Shown here in pieces: positions 7,874 through 16,833 of a stretch of DNA of 64,000 bases. The translations under genes were made by a program, and so were the position numbers. The notes beneath the pieces are model-generated. The model was not told where the DNA came from and ran no database searches. It worked only from the letters and a program-made list of their open reading frames with translations. Source of the stretch: Bacillota bacterium (GTDB lineage: Bacteria; Bacillota; Clostridia; Lachnospirales; Lachnospiraceae); the NCBI GenBank assembly GCA_023439505.1, contig JAEXNR010000037.1, positions 248,001 through 312,000 of the forward strand. The letters run 5' to 3'. The stretch's first letter is position 1; each line of letters opens with the position of its first letter.

Positions 7874-8713
7874 ATGAAAAAGGGGCATTTTTTTCATCAG
7901 GAACTAAGGGATGGAATATATCTGATTTCCTGCAAGGAATGGGAAATGAGCGCGGCAACCATTAATTCGTACCTGATTATGGGCAGGGAAAAGGCTGTAT
8001 TGGTGGATGCAGGGTTTGGGGTATCGGGTTTGAGGGAATATGCAGAAAATCTTGCGAAAATTCCTGTCAGGCTGGTGCTGAGTCACGGCCATTTTGATCA
8101 TACCGGTGCTGTGAATGAATTTGAGGAGGTGTGGGTGCACCCGGCGGATGCTCCCATGGTTGGCAAGGGATTTATTAAATTTTTGCCCCCGAGAAAAATA
8201 ACGGCTAAGATATTTGAGCTGGTTGAGGGAGATGAATTGGATCTCGGCGGCAGAACATTAATGGTTTACGGTATTAAGGGCCATACCGGAGGAAGTATTG
8301 TCTTATATGATCAAAAGACGGGAACTTTGATATCAGGGGACAGTATCTGTCGGAGGGTTTTCTACATCGAGGGGAACAAATACCCCATCAATCAATTCTT
8401 CACCGATCTGCTAAAGCTGGAGAAGCTGGAGTATACAGGAGTCTGTTCCGCCCATGATCGATTTGTCCTGCCAAGGACGCAGGTACGGCATATGATAGAT
8501 GTTATATCGGAGGGCATTTTTCATAGCAACATCACCATAAGAATTCTTGGGCGCCGATACTTTCAGGTGAAATGCGGCAACGGACCGGAGGATCAGGAGT
8601 TCATTGATTTTTCGGCACCCATTACATGCAGGGAGCAGCTGAAAATAGAAGTGAAGGATTTCTTCGAAAAGAGCGGGTATCAGCCCGGAATGAAGGAGGG
8701 GAATGATGAATAA
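7874..8713 (+). CDS. MBL-fold metallohydrolase
   Basis: A 279-residue metallo-beta-lactamase-fold protein. The metal motif HGHFDH is at 71-76, a GHTGGS motif near 141 supplies a further His, and SGDS near 155 the bridging Asp. The family includes glyoxalase II-like thioesterases, lactonases and phosphodiesterases. Given the neighbouring acyl-CoA-type enzymes, a thioester or lactone substrate is a reasonable inference. There is a good ribosome binding site (GAAGGAGAGAAGG) and the stop overlaps the next gene by 11 bp. Confidence 0.82.
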   Translation: MKKGHFFHQELRDGIYLISCKEWEMSAATINSYLIMGREKAVLVDAGFGVSGLREYAENLAKIPVRLVLSHGHFDHTGAVNEFEEVWVHPADAPMVGKGFIKFLPPRKITAKIFELVEGDELDLGGRTLMVYGIKGHTGGSIVLYDQKTGTLISGDSICRRVFYIEGNKYPINQFFTDLLKLEKLEYTGVCSAHDRFVLPRTQVRHMIDVISEGIFHSNITIRILGRRYFQVKCGNGPEDQEFIDFSAPITCREQLKIEVKDFFEKSGYQPGMKEGNDE

Positions 8714-9776
8714 AGGGATTTTAATACTTTATTTTCTCAGCATAAAGCTGAAACGGTCGGCATTAAAGGTAAGAAAGCTGTTTCATAAGAAGAAGCCGGT
8801 GGGAACGTTTATCACCCCGCAGGATACCGTGGATAGTATCGTGGAGCATCCTGTATTGATAGAAGAAAGAGCAAAAATATATACACAATCAAAGGATAAT
8901 GATATTATGGCGATCCAGACATTGAATCAATATGTATTTGGTTTTTCAAAATCAACGGGACAAAGCTATGCGGACGGCTTAAATGCCATCATTCGAAACC
9001 ATAATAACAAGGTCAAGGTATATCGTCAGATTTACACAGAAGAAGAGATTCGGGAGGATGCTGCCAAATCTCATGTCAGTCTTCATTATTTTCCATCCGG
9101 TAAGAAGTCTAAATTCATTATTGTCTGTCCCGGAGGTGCTTATGTAAATTGTGAAGCTCTTTCAGAGGGCTATCCGGTGGCGCTTCATCTGAATGAACTT
9201 GGGTATACTGCATTTGTACTTTCCTACCGGGTAGGGAAGGAAGCGGTTGATCTGGCGCCTCTGTCGGATCTTGCGGCGGCGGTTAAGTACATTATAGACA
9301 GGGCCGATGAGCTGAATGTGGATCCCGGAGATTATGCGGTACTGGGCTTTTCCGCCGGCGGGCATCTGGTAGGGTGCTATGGTCTTGACAATATTGGATA
9401 TCAGAAGTTTCTTCTTCCGAAGCCAGGAGCAATTATCATGGCTTATGGGCTCATATCAACCGAAAAGTTTCCCCATTGCAATCAACTGCTGCTTGGAGAG
9501 AATGCGGCCCCGCGTGCTGTAAGCGCAATCAGTATCGAAAAGAATATTACCGGAGATTATCCACCGGTATTTTTCTGGGCAGGAAAGAACGACTTATTAC
9601 TGGATTTTCGCCAGCATGGCAATGAATTGGAAAAAGCGGCAAGAGAAAACAAAATACCTTACGAATACCACTTATTTGAAAAGGCACAGCATGGAATATC
9701 CCTTGGCATGGGGACGCAGGCGGAGGGTTGGATTGACAAGGCTGCCACTTTCTGGGAGAAGAATACGACAAAATAA
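8703..9776 (+). CDS. alpha/beta hydrolase, carbohydrate esterase-like
   Basis: A 357-residue esterase of the xylan-esterase/BD-FAE-like group. CPGGAY (142-147) forms the oxyanion loop and GFSAGG (215-220) the nucleophile elbow with Ser217; the distal HGISLG carries the catalytic His. Residues 1-30 are hydrophobic then strongly basic and may tether the protein to the membrane. The gene lies 35 bp before a GH3 beta-glucosidase, so removal of acyl groups from a glycoside before hydrolysis is plausible. ATG 8703 follows AAGGAGGGG directly; ATG 8706 is an equally possible start. Confidence 0.8.
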   Translation: MMNKGILILYFLSIKLKRSALKVRKLFHKKKPVGTFITPQDTVDSIVEHPVLIEERAKIYTQSKDNDIMAIQTLNQYVFGFSKSTGQSYADGLNAIIRNHNNKVKVYRQIYTEEEIREDAAKSHVSLHYFPSGKKSKFIIVCPGGAYVNCEALSEGYPVALHLNELGYTAFVLSYRVGKEAVDLAPLSDLAAAVKYIIDRADELNVDPGDYAVLGFSAGGHLVGCYGLDNIGYQKFLLPKPGAIIMAYGLISTEKFPHCNQLLLGENAAPRAVSAISIEKNITGDYPPVFFWAGKNDLLLDFRQHGNELEKAARENKIPYEYHLFEKAQHGISLGMGTQAEGWIDKAATFWEKNTTK

Positions 9777-9811
9777 ATATGTGAGAATGGAGCACAGAAA
9801 GGAAGAAATCT

Positions 9812-12052
9812 ATGTACAAGGACTTGATAGATCAAATGTCATTGGAGGAAAAAGCCGGGTTATGTTCAGGTGACGATTACTGGCATACAAAGGCAATCGA
9901 GAGATTGGGTGTTCCTTCGATCATGATAACAGACGGACCTCATGGCCTTCGTAAGCAGGAGGGAGAGGCTGACCATCTTGGATTGAATGAGAGTGTTGCT
10001 GCGGTATGCTTTCCTCCTGCCTGTGCCGGTGCGTCAAGCTTTGATGAGGATTTAATGCATCATATGGGAAGAATTCTTGGAGAAGAATGCAGAGCACAGA
10101 ACATTGCCGTTTTGCTGGGACCGGCGGTTAATATTAAAAGAAGTCCTCTTTGCGGACGTAATTTTGAGTATTTTTCGGAGGATCCTTATCTGACAGGAAA
10201 ACTTTCGTCAGCTCAAATCAAGGGAATTCAGGAATGGAATATCGGAGCATGCGTAAAGCATTTTGCTGTTAATAATCAGGAGACCTGTCGTATGATCTGT
10301 TCCTCAGAAATTGAGGAACGAACGCTTCGGGAAATCTATCTGTCGGGTTTTGAGATGGCTGTAAAAGAAGCAAAACCCTGGTCCGTCATGTGCAGTTACA
10401 ATAAAATAAACGGAGTGTATGCCTGTGAAAATAAGAAATTGCTCACTGATATACTTCGAGCGGAATGGGGATTTGAAGGATTTGTAATGTCTGACTGGGG
10501 GGCTGTTAATGACAGAACTTTAAGTCTGGAGGCAGGTATGGAGCTGGAGATGCCCACCTCCAATGGAATTCGGGACGCTGAAATTGTGGAGGCGGTCCGG
10601 GAAGGACGGCTTTCGGTCCATGTATTGGATCAGGCGGTGGAACGCATCCTTAATATGATCTTTCGTTATAGCGGTGTAAACTATGGAAAGATGAAGTATG
10701 ACAGGGAGGAGCATCATAGGATTGCTGTCGAGATGGCCAAGGAGTGTGCGGTACTCCTGAAGAATGAGGGTGCTTTACCGCTTAGCAGGGAGAAAAGGGT
10801 TGCATATATCGGTGCATTTGCCAAAGAACCACGTTATCAGGGAGGCGGCTCCAGCCATATTCATGCTTGCAGGGTTACCAATGCTTATGATGCCGGAAGC
10901 AGGAATCAGGTAACTATTGATTATGCCATGGGATTCCCAGGTGACAAGGATGAAAGGAATCAGCAGCTCTTTGATGAAGCCATAGCGGCAGCCTCCGGGG
11001 CGGATGCAGCTGTGATCTTTGCAGGTTTACCGGAATCCTTTGACAGTGAAGGGATTGACAGAAAGCACCTTAGGCTGCCAGAGTGTCAGAACAGGTTGAT
11101 TGAGCTGATCGCTGGGATACAAAAGAATACCATTGTAATACTTCATAATGGTTCGGCGATTGAAATGCCCTGGGCAGATAAGGTAAATGCCATACTGGAA
11201 ATGTTTCTGGCGGGCCAGGGGGTTGGTGAGGCAACGGATGCGCTTATCTATGGTGAGGCAAATCCCAGCGGCAGATTGGCAGAAACCTTTCCAATACGTC
11301 TTGAGGATACCCCGTCCTACCTGAATTTCCCGGGTGACGGACAAAAAGTAAATTATTCCGAGGGAATTTATGTGGGTTACCGCTATTATGAAGCCAGGAA
11401 ACTACCGGTATTGTTTCCCTTTGGGCATGGGCTTTCTTATACAGATTTCACCTATCATGATCTGAACGTATCCAGCGAACACTTTATGGAAGGAGAAAGC
11501 ATCACTGTTACTGCTCAGATAACCAATGCGGGAGAAAGATGCGGTAAAGAGGTGGTGCAGCTATATGTAAGGGATTGTACCGGGACAGCCCAAAGACCTG
11601 TAAAAGAGCTGAAAGGTTTTGTCAAGGTAAAATTAGAACCTGGCGAGACGAAACAGGTAAGCTTTGCTATTGACGCGAGAAGTCTCTCCTGGTATAAGGA
11701 ACAATCTGGTGACTGGTATGCTGCCAGCGGAGCCTATGAGATGATACTGGCTCACTCCAGTACAGATATCCGGCTGAGAAAGACCATAGAGTTCAAATCC
11801 GTCAAAGTTGTACCCTTTCAGGTGGATGAAAATACGACAATAGGGGCCTTGCTGTTAGATCCCAGAACGTCTCCGGTGATGTCTATGATGATTTCAAAGT
11901 TTAGCGAAGGAGTCACATCGGGTTTTGGAAGTTCCAATGAAATATTGTATGAAATGACAGTGGGATTACCGCTTCGTGCATTGTATAGTTTTACGAAGGT
12001 ATCAAAAGAACAAATGAAGGAATTGATCCATGTGTTAAGAGCACAGCTGTAA
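9812..12052 (+). CDS. glycoside hydrolase family 3 (beta-glucosidase-like)
   Basis: A 746-residue retaining glycosidase without a signal peptide, so probably cytoplasmic. N-terminal TIM-barrel with KHFAVNNQE (149-157) and the nucleophile Asp228 in MSDWG; a C-terminal alpha/beta sandwich and a fibronectin-III-like domain (about 560-640). About 85 residues after that domain (from about 660) form an extension seen in some clostridial GH3 proteins. It should release beta-glucose or a related sugar from a small glycoside. It is the last gene of the TetR-led run and is followed by a branched terminator. Confidence 0.9.
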   Translation: MYKDLIDQMSLEEKAGLCSGDDYWHTKAIERLGVPSIMITDGPHGLRKQEGEADHLGLNESVAAVCFPPACAGASSFDEDLMHHMGRILGEECRAQNIAVLLGPAVNIKRSPLCGRNFEYFSEDPYLTGKLSSAQIKGIQEWNIGACVKHFAVNNQETCRMICSSEIEERTLREIYLSGFEMAVKEAKPWSVMCSYNKINGVYACENKKLLTDILRAEWGFEGFVMSDWGAVNDRTLSLEAGMELEMPTSNGIRDAEIVEAVREGRLSVHVLDQAVERILNMIFRYSGVNYGKMKYDREEHHRIAVEMAKECAVLLKNEGALPLSREKRVAYIGAFAKEPRYQGGGSSHIHACRVTNAYDAGSRNQVTIDYAMGFPGDKDERNQQLFDEAIAAASGADAAVIFAGLPESFDSEGIDRKHLRLPECQNRLIELIAGIQKNTIVILHNGSAIEMPWADKVNAILEMFLAGQGVGEATDALIYGEANPSGRLAETFPIRLEDTPSYLNFPGDGQKVNYSEGIYVGYRYYEARKLPVLFPFGHGLSYTDFTYHDLNVSSEHFMEGESITVTAQITNAGERCGKEVVQLYVRDCTGTAQRPVKELKGFVKVKLEPGETKQVSFAIDARSLSWYKEQSGDWYAASGAYEMILAHSSTDIRLRKTIEFKSVKVVPFQVDENTTIGALLLDPRTSPVMSMMISKFSEGVTSGFGSSNEILYEMTVGLPLRALYSFTKVSKEQMKELIHVLRAQL

Positions 12053-12072
12053 TCCTGGTAATGTTCCCAATA

Positions 12073-12159
12073 AAACTCCCCCGAGATGTCTTCGGCAAGG
12101 TGAATTACTCATAAACTCTTGAGTGTAATCACCATCGTTGGATAACTCGGGGGTTTTTT
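12073..12159. terminator. branched bidirectional terminator
   Basis: The outer stem pairs CCCCCGAG with CTCGGGGG and is followed by TTTTTT. Inside it lies a second hairpin, GGTGAATTACTC with GAGTGTAATCACC, and a small C(TTCG)G-type loop, so the folded RNA is multi-branched. On the opposite strand the same stem ends in GAGTTTTATT, so it can serve both convergent genes. Confidence 0.75.
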
Positions 12160-12197
12160 ATAGGCTGATTATTTGGCCGCATATTATGTAGGAGGGA

Positions 12198-12893
12198 TTA
12201 TTTTACTTTCTTTTTCAGCGTAATCATACGCATTAAGAATGCGCCTGCTAAGAAAGCTCCTGTTGCGTAGATCGGGGCGTAATTGAGTGCACCGGTTTTG
12301 GGCAGATCAGATACTAAATCCTTTGCAGAGCTGTTACCATCTGCATCCAACAGGGTAAAGGTTACATAAATGGTTTTTACCTCTTTGAACACAGAACTGT
12401 CAACGATATTGGAGGAGACTGAGCCAAGATCGTTGTCAGGGGTACGTGCACTGTCAGGGAGAACACCGGCCCATGCGTTGTAAATGCTGTAACTCATTGT
12501 GGTACCCTTGTCATCTACGCTGGTATAGCCTTTTGTAAAGCTAAGTGTTTCCCCGTTAATTTCAATGGAATCCAACTGAATAAAATATCCGGGGAAGCTC
12601 TTTTCCCCCATCTGTATTACAGGAAGAACAGCAGAAGCACCTACGGCTTTACCATCGGTGGTGCCTGTAAAATCAAGACCAATGGTGTACTGACCGACAC
12701 CGCTCACCGTCTCGGTGGTTGCTTTTATTCCGGTCAGCGGATCACCCAGATAAATGATTTTGTACGCCGCATCACAAAAACCAAGGTATGCAGTATTGTC
12801 CGCCGGGGCGGCACTGGCTTCTATGGGTGCATAGCACAAGGCCAGTGTGATGGCACAAATAGAAGCAAATAATGTTTTTGTTACTTTTTTCAT
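12198..12893 (-). CDS. LPXTG-anchored surface protein
   Basis: A 231-residue secreted protein. A signal peptide ends near residue 28 (IEASA), and the C-terminus has a sorting signal LPKTG at 197-201 followed by a hydrophobic segment and the basic tail KKKVK, so a class A or similar sortase should couple it to peptidoglycan. The middle (about 30-190) looks like one beta-rich domain that I do not recognise; a cohesin- or carbohydrate-binding-like fold is possible but unproven. AAGGAGG precedes the start. It lies downstream of the sugar-binding lipoprotein gene on the same strand, 58 bp away, so the two may be co-transcribed. No sortase gene is seen in the window. Confidence 0.75.
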   Translation of the reverse strand: MKKVTKTLFASICAITLALCYAPIEASAAPADNTAYLGFCDAAYKIIYLGDPLTGIKATTETVSGVGQYTIGLDFTGTTDGKAVGASAVLPVIQMGEKSFPGYFIQLDSIEINGETLSFTKGYTSVDDKGTTMSYSIYNAWAGVLPDSARTPDNDLGSVSSNIVDSSVFKEVKTIYVTFTLLDADGNSSAKDLVSDLPKTGALNYAPIYATGAFLAGAFLMRMITLKKKVK

Positions 12894-12951
12894 AAGAACC
12901 TCCTTGAATTTTTTATAATTTGATCTTTGCAGATCATAATTACCCTGAAGT

Positions 12952-14622
12952 CTAATTTCCGCGGTTGCTGTAACGGTCCTGTGCAGCCTGCTGATAGCTC
13001 AGACATTCGTCTAGTCCGTTGGAATGCAGACTATCCTTAAAGCGCTCATAGGAATCCTCTTTTTCCTGACCCATGATATAGTTTGCACTATATTCATGAA
13101 CCATGGTTTGGATGGCGGTATAGAGGCTGTTATAGGCACTGCCTTCTTCCTCTGTCATAGTGATTCTTCTGGAGAGCATATTGGTTTTCTGGTTATTCCA
13201 GATACTTTTACTCTTAAGCAGACCATCTGCACCTGCATAAAAATGTTCGAGATATTCCCAGTTATAAAGACCGAGTCCGTTACCCCTTGCATAATATTTC
13301 AGAGCCTCCGTAGCGCTGAGGCCATCAGGATTCCTAAGAATCTGATCAGTAAAGGATAGCGTTTGATCAGAAGCTATCGTGTAGGATTCATTTTCAATTC
13401 CGTAGAAGTTAGACAGCATTCCGGCCCGAGTATATTGATAATCCAGCCACATGGCAGCAAGTTCCGGGTTTTTACAACTTGCTGTAATATATGCGGGATT
13501 ACCGCTGGCACCGTTTGAAGACTTTATGACATAGGAAGCATCATTTTTATTCAGAACCGGATTGGGAACTGCAATTATTTCGCAGTTCTCATTGCTTGTT
13601 AATCGATTCAGGACCGCACCGTTGCTTGTATAAGTCCAAACCGTTGTAAACGCCAGAGAAGTGTTATTCATGATATTCTGAGCATCTGCAATACCGGTGG
13701 GATTGCTCATAAAATCCGGATCAATTAAACCCTGAGCATACCATTGGCGCATCGTATCCAGCCAGTTTTTATAACCATCTTCAACGGGTCCGTATTTCAC
13801 GGTATTTTCTGCCTGATAAAATTCAGGGTAAATTCCAAAGGCAGTAATGAAGGATCCGGTAAAACCGTAACCGTTTTGTGTAAGTAATAAGGGTTTTGCC
13901 ATACCAGAGTTTTTCGCGGTGGTTAAAGCATCGTGCCATTGCGAAATGGTGGTTGGAATCTCAAGGGAGAGGGAATCCAGAATATCTTTTCGAACGGCAA
14001 GCCCTGCATATTCCTTCTCTCCTTCTATGGTGGTATCGCTGGAATTTAATCCGAAAATCCCAATGTATTTACCGGAATCTGTCATAACATCTTTTTTCAG
14101 GATTGGATCGGCGTCGATAAATCCTCTGTAATTGGGCATGTACTGATTTACTAGATCCGTACAGTCAAGCAGAAATCCATCTTCCACACCTTTCTCACAG
14201 CCTCCCGGATAATCGGCGAGACCAGCTCCATAAATAATATCCGGTAACTCGGAGGAGGAAAGCATAAGGCCGAATTTTTCACCGGCTGACGATACGGAAA
14301 CAGGCACCCAATTGATATGTACATTTGTAGTTTCTTCCATTGCTTTAACGCCAGGGAGATCGTTTGGGTCGGGATAATAATTATTATCATAAATAGTCCA
14401 GACGGTTAACTCCCCTTTCTCTGGTGTCAACGGCAGCAAAAGCTCAGACAAAGCGGATGGTTCAGGAACGTCAGTTGGTTCCCCTGTCACACCGGTAACC
14501 GCATCTGATGTACGGTTATCGTCATTGCCTTTCTGACATCCGGTGAATAAGGCGGTAAGCAATAAAAAACTTAAGGTCAGTGCTGTCATCCTGCTTAGGA
14601 CTTTACAAAACTTTTTTTTCAT
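12952..14622 (-). CDS. extracellular sugar-binding lipoprotein (LplA-like)
   Basis: A 556-residue ABC transporter solute-binding protein of the LplA/family-1 type. The N-terminus is basic and hydrophobic and ends in the lipobox LFTGC (Cys29), so it is lipid-anchored outside the cell. The size above 500 residues and segments such as ELPDIIYG and YQYTRAG fit oligosaccharide-binding members that partner with LplB/LplC permeases. Those permeases start on the other strand at 14880, so binder and permeases are divergently transcribed from one regulatory region. No ATPase is encoded nearby; such systems usually share an MsmX-like ATPase from elsewhere in the genome. Confidence 0.9.
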   Translation of the reverse strand: MKKKFCKVLSRMTALTLSFLLLTALFTGCQKGNDDNRTSDAVTGVTGEPTDVPEPSALSELLLPLTPEKGELTVWTIYDNNYYPDPNDLPGVKAMEETTNVHINWVPVSVSSAGEKFGLMLSSSELPDIIYGAGLADYPGGCEKGVEDGFLLDCTDLVNQYMPNYRGFIDADPILKKDVMTDSGKYIGIFGLNSSDTTIEGEKEYAGLAVRKDILDSLSLEIPTTISQWHDALTTAKNSGMAKPLLLTQNGYGFTGSFITAFGIYPEFYQAENTVKYGPVEDGYKNWLDTMRQWYAQGLIDPDFMSNPTGIADAQNIMNNTSLAFTTVWTYTSNGAVLNRLTSNENCEIIAVPNPVLNKNDASYVIKSSNGASGNPAYITASCKNPELAAMWLDYQYTRAGMLSNFYGIENESYTIASDQTLSFTDQILRNPDGLSATEALKYYARGNGLGLYNWEYLEHFYAGADGLLKSKSIWNNQKTNMLSRRITMTEEEGSAYNSLYTAIQTMVHEYSANYIMGQEKEDSYERFKDSLHSNGLDECLSYQQAAQDRYSNRGN

Positions 14623-14649
14623 AAATAATCCTCCGAAAATGATATATTA

Positions 14650-14665
14650 GTAAGTGAATACTTAC
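14650..14665. promoter_or_regulatory. operator-like palindrome 1 (GTAAGT..ACTTAC)
   Basis: GTAAGTGAATACTTAC lies just downstream of the minus-strand promoter of the binding protein gene. With its flanks it is nearly the reverse complement of the site at 14762-14777. Confidence 0.6.
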
Positions 14666-14671
14666 ATAATA

Positions 14672-14700
14672 AAAATACTATTATATTGTTAAAAAGTCAA
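14672..14700 (-). promoter_or_regulatory. promoter of the sugar-binding lipoprotein gene
   Basis: On the minus strand TTGACT (14695-14700) is followed after 17 bases by TATTTT (14672-14677). The -10 box is weak. Operator 1 begins seven bases after it. Confidence 0.45.
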
Positions 14701-14761
14701 TATAAAAATTTTAATATAATTTGAATAAAACCAGTAATATACTAAGATATATGTATTTAAT

Positions 14762-14777
14762 GTAAGTAAATACTTAC
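14762..14777. promoter_or_regulatory. operator-like palindrome 2 (GTAAGTAAATACTTAC)
   Basis: This site matches operator 1 at 15 of 16 positions and lies about 33 bp upstream of the -35 box of the permease operon. A third, shorter relative (GTAAGCACTTAG, 14851-14862) covers the start region of that operon. Confidence 0.6.
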
Positions 14778-14809
14778 TAATTTGATGCATATAAATATCA
14801 CCATAAATA

Positions 14810-14838
14810 TTGACAAATAATGAAAAAGCGTTTATGAT
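14810..14838 (+). promoter_or_regulatory. promoter of the permease/glycosidase operon
   Basis: TTGACA (14810-14815), 17-base spacer, TATGAT (14833-14838). The likely start site falls just before the palindrome at 14851-14862. Confidence 0.7.
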
Positions 14839-14879
14839 GGTTTTTGTTGAGTAAGCACTTAGTTATATAGGAGGAAATT

Positions 14880-15854
14880 ATGGAGAGAAAACAAAATAAG
14901 AAGAAAAAGTCTCAGGTATATATGGAAGGAAAGGGGTTGCGTGCTCTTCCATATAACATAGCAGTTGATTTTAGAAAGAATAAGCTGTTTTATCTCATGG
15001 GTCTGCCAATTGTGCTCTGGTTCCTTATATTCTGCTACATTCCGATGGGTGGCATCCTGATGGCTTTTGAAAAATATTCTCCTGTAAAGGGGCTGTTCGG
15101 AAGTGACTGGGTGGGACTACATAATTTTATGACTTTTTTTCAAGGTCCGTATTTTCTGAGGCTAATGAAGAATACAATTGTTCTTGGTGTTCTTGATTTG
15201 GTTGTTGGCTTCCCCGCACCTATTCTATTTGCATTATTATTGAATGAGATAACTTCCCGAAAATTTAAGAAAACAGTACAAACCATCAGTTATATGCCAT
15301 ATTTCATTTCCTCCGTGGTATTATGCGGTTTAATCACGGATTTTTGTGTCAGCGGAGGCGTTCTGTCCAATCTGGTTGCAGCCATCAGCGGCAATGAAGG
15401 ACGTAATCTGCTGGGAGTATCGGGGTATTTCAGACCGATCTTTATTCTATCCAATCTGTGGCAGGGGCTTGGTTACGGAAGTATCATCTATCTGGCTTCA
15501 CTTAGCAGCGTTGATCAGGAGCTTTATGAGGCAGCGGTCATGGATGGTGCGAACCGGATAAAACAAACCATACATATTACACTGCCCGGGATAGCGCCGA
15601 CCATAATTATTATGCTGATTCTGCGCATCAGTACGCTGATGCAGGTAAGCAGCGATAAAATCCTGCTATTGTATAATCCGTCCATTTACAATACAGCAGA
15701 TGTTATTAATACCTATGTCTACCGGGAAGGACTGCAAAATTATAATTATGGACTCAGCGCAGCTGTGGGATTGTTTAATTCCTTGATTGCTACAGCTTTA
15801 CTGCTAGTAACCAATAGAATCAGCGCCAAATGTACAGATACAAGTCTGTTTTAG
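14880..15854 (+). CDS. ABC sugar permease, LplB type
   Basis: A 324-residue inner-membrane permease with about six transmembrane helices and a long basic N-terminal extension. The cytoplasmic EAA loop is seen around residues 218-240 (EAAVMDGANRIKQTIHITLP), the docking site for the ATPase. The FCYIPMGGILMAF segment is typical of LplB/YtcP-type partners of large lipoprotein binders. It is first in an operon with the LplC-type permease (15 bp gap) and the large glycosidase. Confidence 0.9.
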   Translation: MERKQNKKKKSQVYMEGKGLRALPYNIAVDFRKNKLFYLMGLPIVLWFLIFCYIPMGGILMAFEKYSPVKGLFGSDWVGLHNFMTFFQGPYFLRLMKNTIVLGVLDLVVGFPAPILFALLLNEITSRKFKKTVQTISYMPYFISSVVLCGLITDFCVSGGVLSNLVAAISGNEGRNLLGVSGYFRPIFILSNLWQGLGYGSIIYLASLSSVDQELYEAAVMDGANRIKQTIHITLPGIAPTIIIMLILRISTLMQVSSDKILLLYNPSIYNTADVINTYVYREGLQNYNYGLSAAVGLFNSLIATALLLVTNRISAKCTDTSLF

Positions 15855-15869
15855 AAAAGAGGAGGGATT

Positions 15870-16757
15870 ATGGTAAAGAAAAAAAGTTTGGGTGAAGTAA
15901 TTTTTACATTATGTAATTATGTGTTTATGTTAGCTCTTTGCTTTATCTGTATTATCCCGGTGTGGCATGTTGCGATGGCTTCCGTCAGTGATCCTGCTTT
16001 GGTTGGTGCAACAAGCGGTCTGATCCTGAGACCTCTTGGTGCAATGTCTGCTACTGCCTATAAGATTATACTGACCTACAGGGGATTATTAACAGGCTAT
16101 GCCAATACCATTTTCTATGTAATTGCTCAATGTGGAATTACCGGCATTTTATCAGTAATCGGAGGTTATATCGTATCGAGAAAAACATTCCGGTACAGGA
16201 ATGTTTTCATGTTATTTATGATATTTACCATGCTCTTTAATGGAGGTATGATCCCTACCTATATGGTAGTGCGTAATTTGCATATGATTGATACCAGATG
16301 GGCCATGTTAATTCCCGGCGCGTTAAGTGTTTTTAATATTATTATCATGAGGACAGCCATTCAGGCAATTCCGGACAGTCTTGAGGAATCGGCCAAACTG
16401 GATGGTGCCAATGAATTTGTCATTATGCTTAAGATTATATTGCCGCTTAGCAAGGCGTCCTTCGCCGTGATCATGCTGTTTACCGCAACCGGGAAATGGA
16501 ACGAATGGTTTAATGCCATGATTTATCTTCCCACAAAGACTTCCTTGTTTCCGCTTCAGATGTTTATGAGGGAGCTGTTGATTAAGTCATCGGGCGATGC
16601 CGTTAACCAGGCAGATATGATTTCGGATGCACAACTATATATGACACTGGTGAAATATGCTGCCATAATAGTTTCAACGCTGCCTATTCTATGTATTTAT
16701 CCTTTTGTGCAAAAATACTTTGTAAAGGGTGTAATGATTGGATCGGTAAAAGGTTGA
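15870..16757 (+). CDS. ABC sugar permease, LplC type
   Basis: A 295-residue permease with about six transmembrane helices, forming the heterodimeric membrane channel with the upstream gene product. The EAA-type loop lies around 170-190 (SLEESAKLDGANEFVIMLKI). The C-terminus FVKGVMIGSVKG is the usual ending of this subfamily. The start follows GAGGAGG. Substrate is inferred only from the neighbouring glycosidase: a rhamnose- or pectin-type oligosaccharide is possible. Confidence 0.9.
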   Translation: MVKKKSLGEVIFTLCNYVFMLALCFICIIPVWHVAMASVSDPALVGATSGLILRPLGAMSATAYKIILTYRGLLTGYANTIFYVIAQCGITGILSVIGGYIVSRKTFRYRNVFMLFMIFTMLFNGGMIPTYMVVRNLHMIDTRWAMLIPGALSVFNIIIMRTAIQAIPDSLEESAKLDGANEFVIMLKIILPLSKASFAVIMLFTATGKWNEWFNAMIYLPTKTSLFPLQMFMRELLIKSSGDAVNQADMISDAQLYMTLVKYAAIIVSTLPILCIYPFVQKYFVKGVMIGSVKG

Positions 16758-16833
16758 TTACAAATGATAGTCAGGCTGATTAACCGCCTGAATTTAAGTT
16801 CAACTGCCAAAGGGCAGTAGGTTGGAGGCTAAA

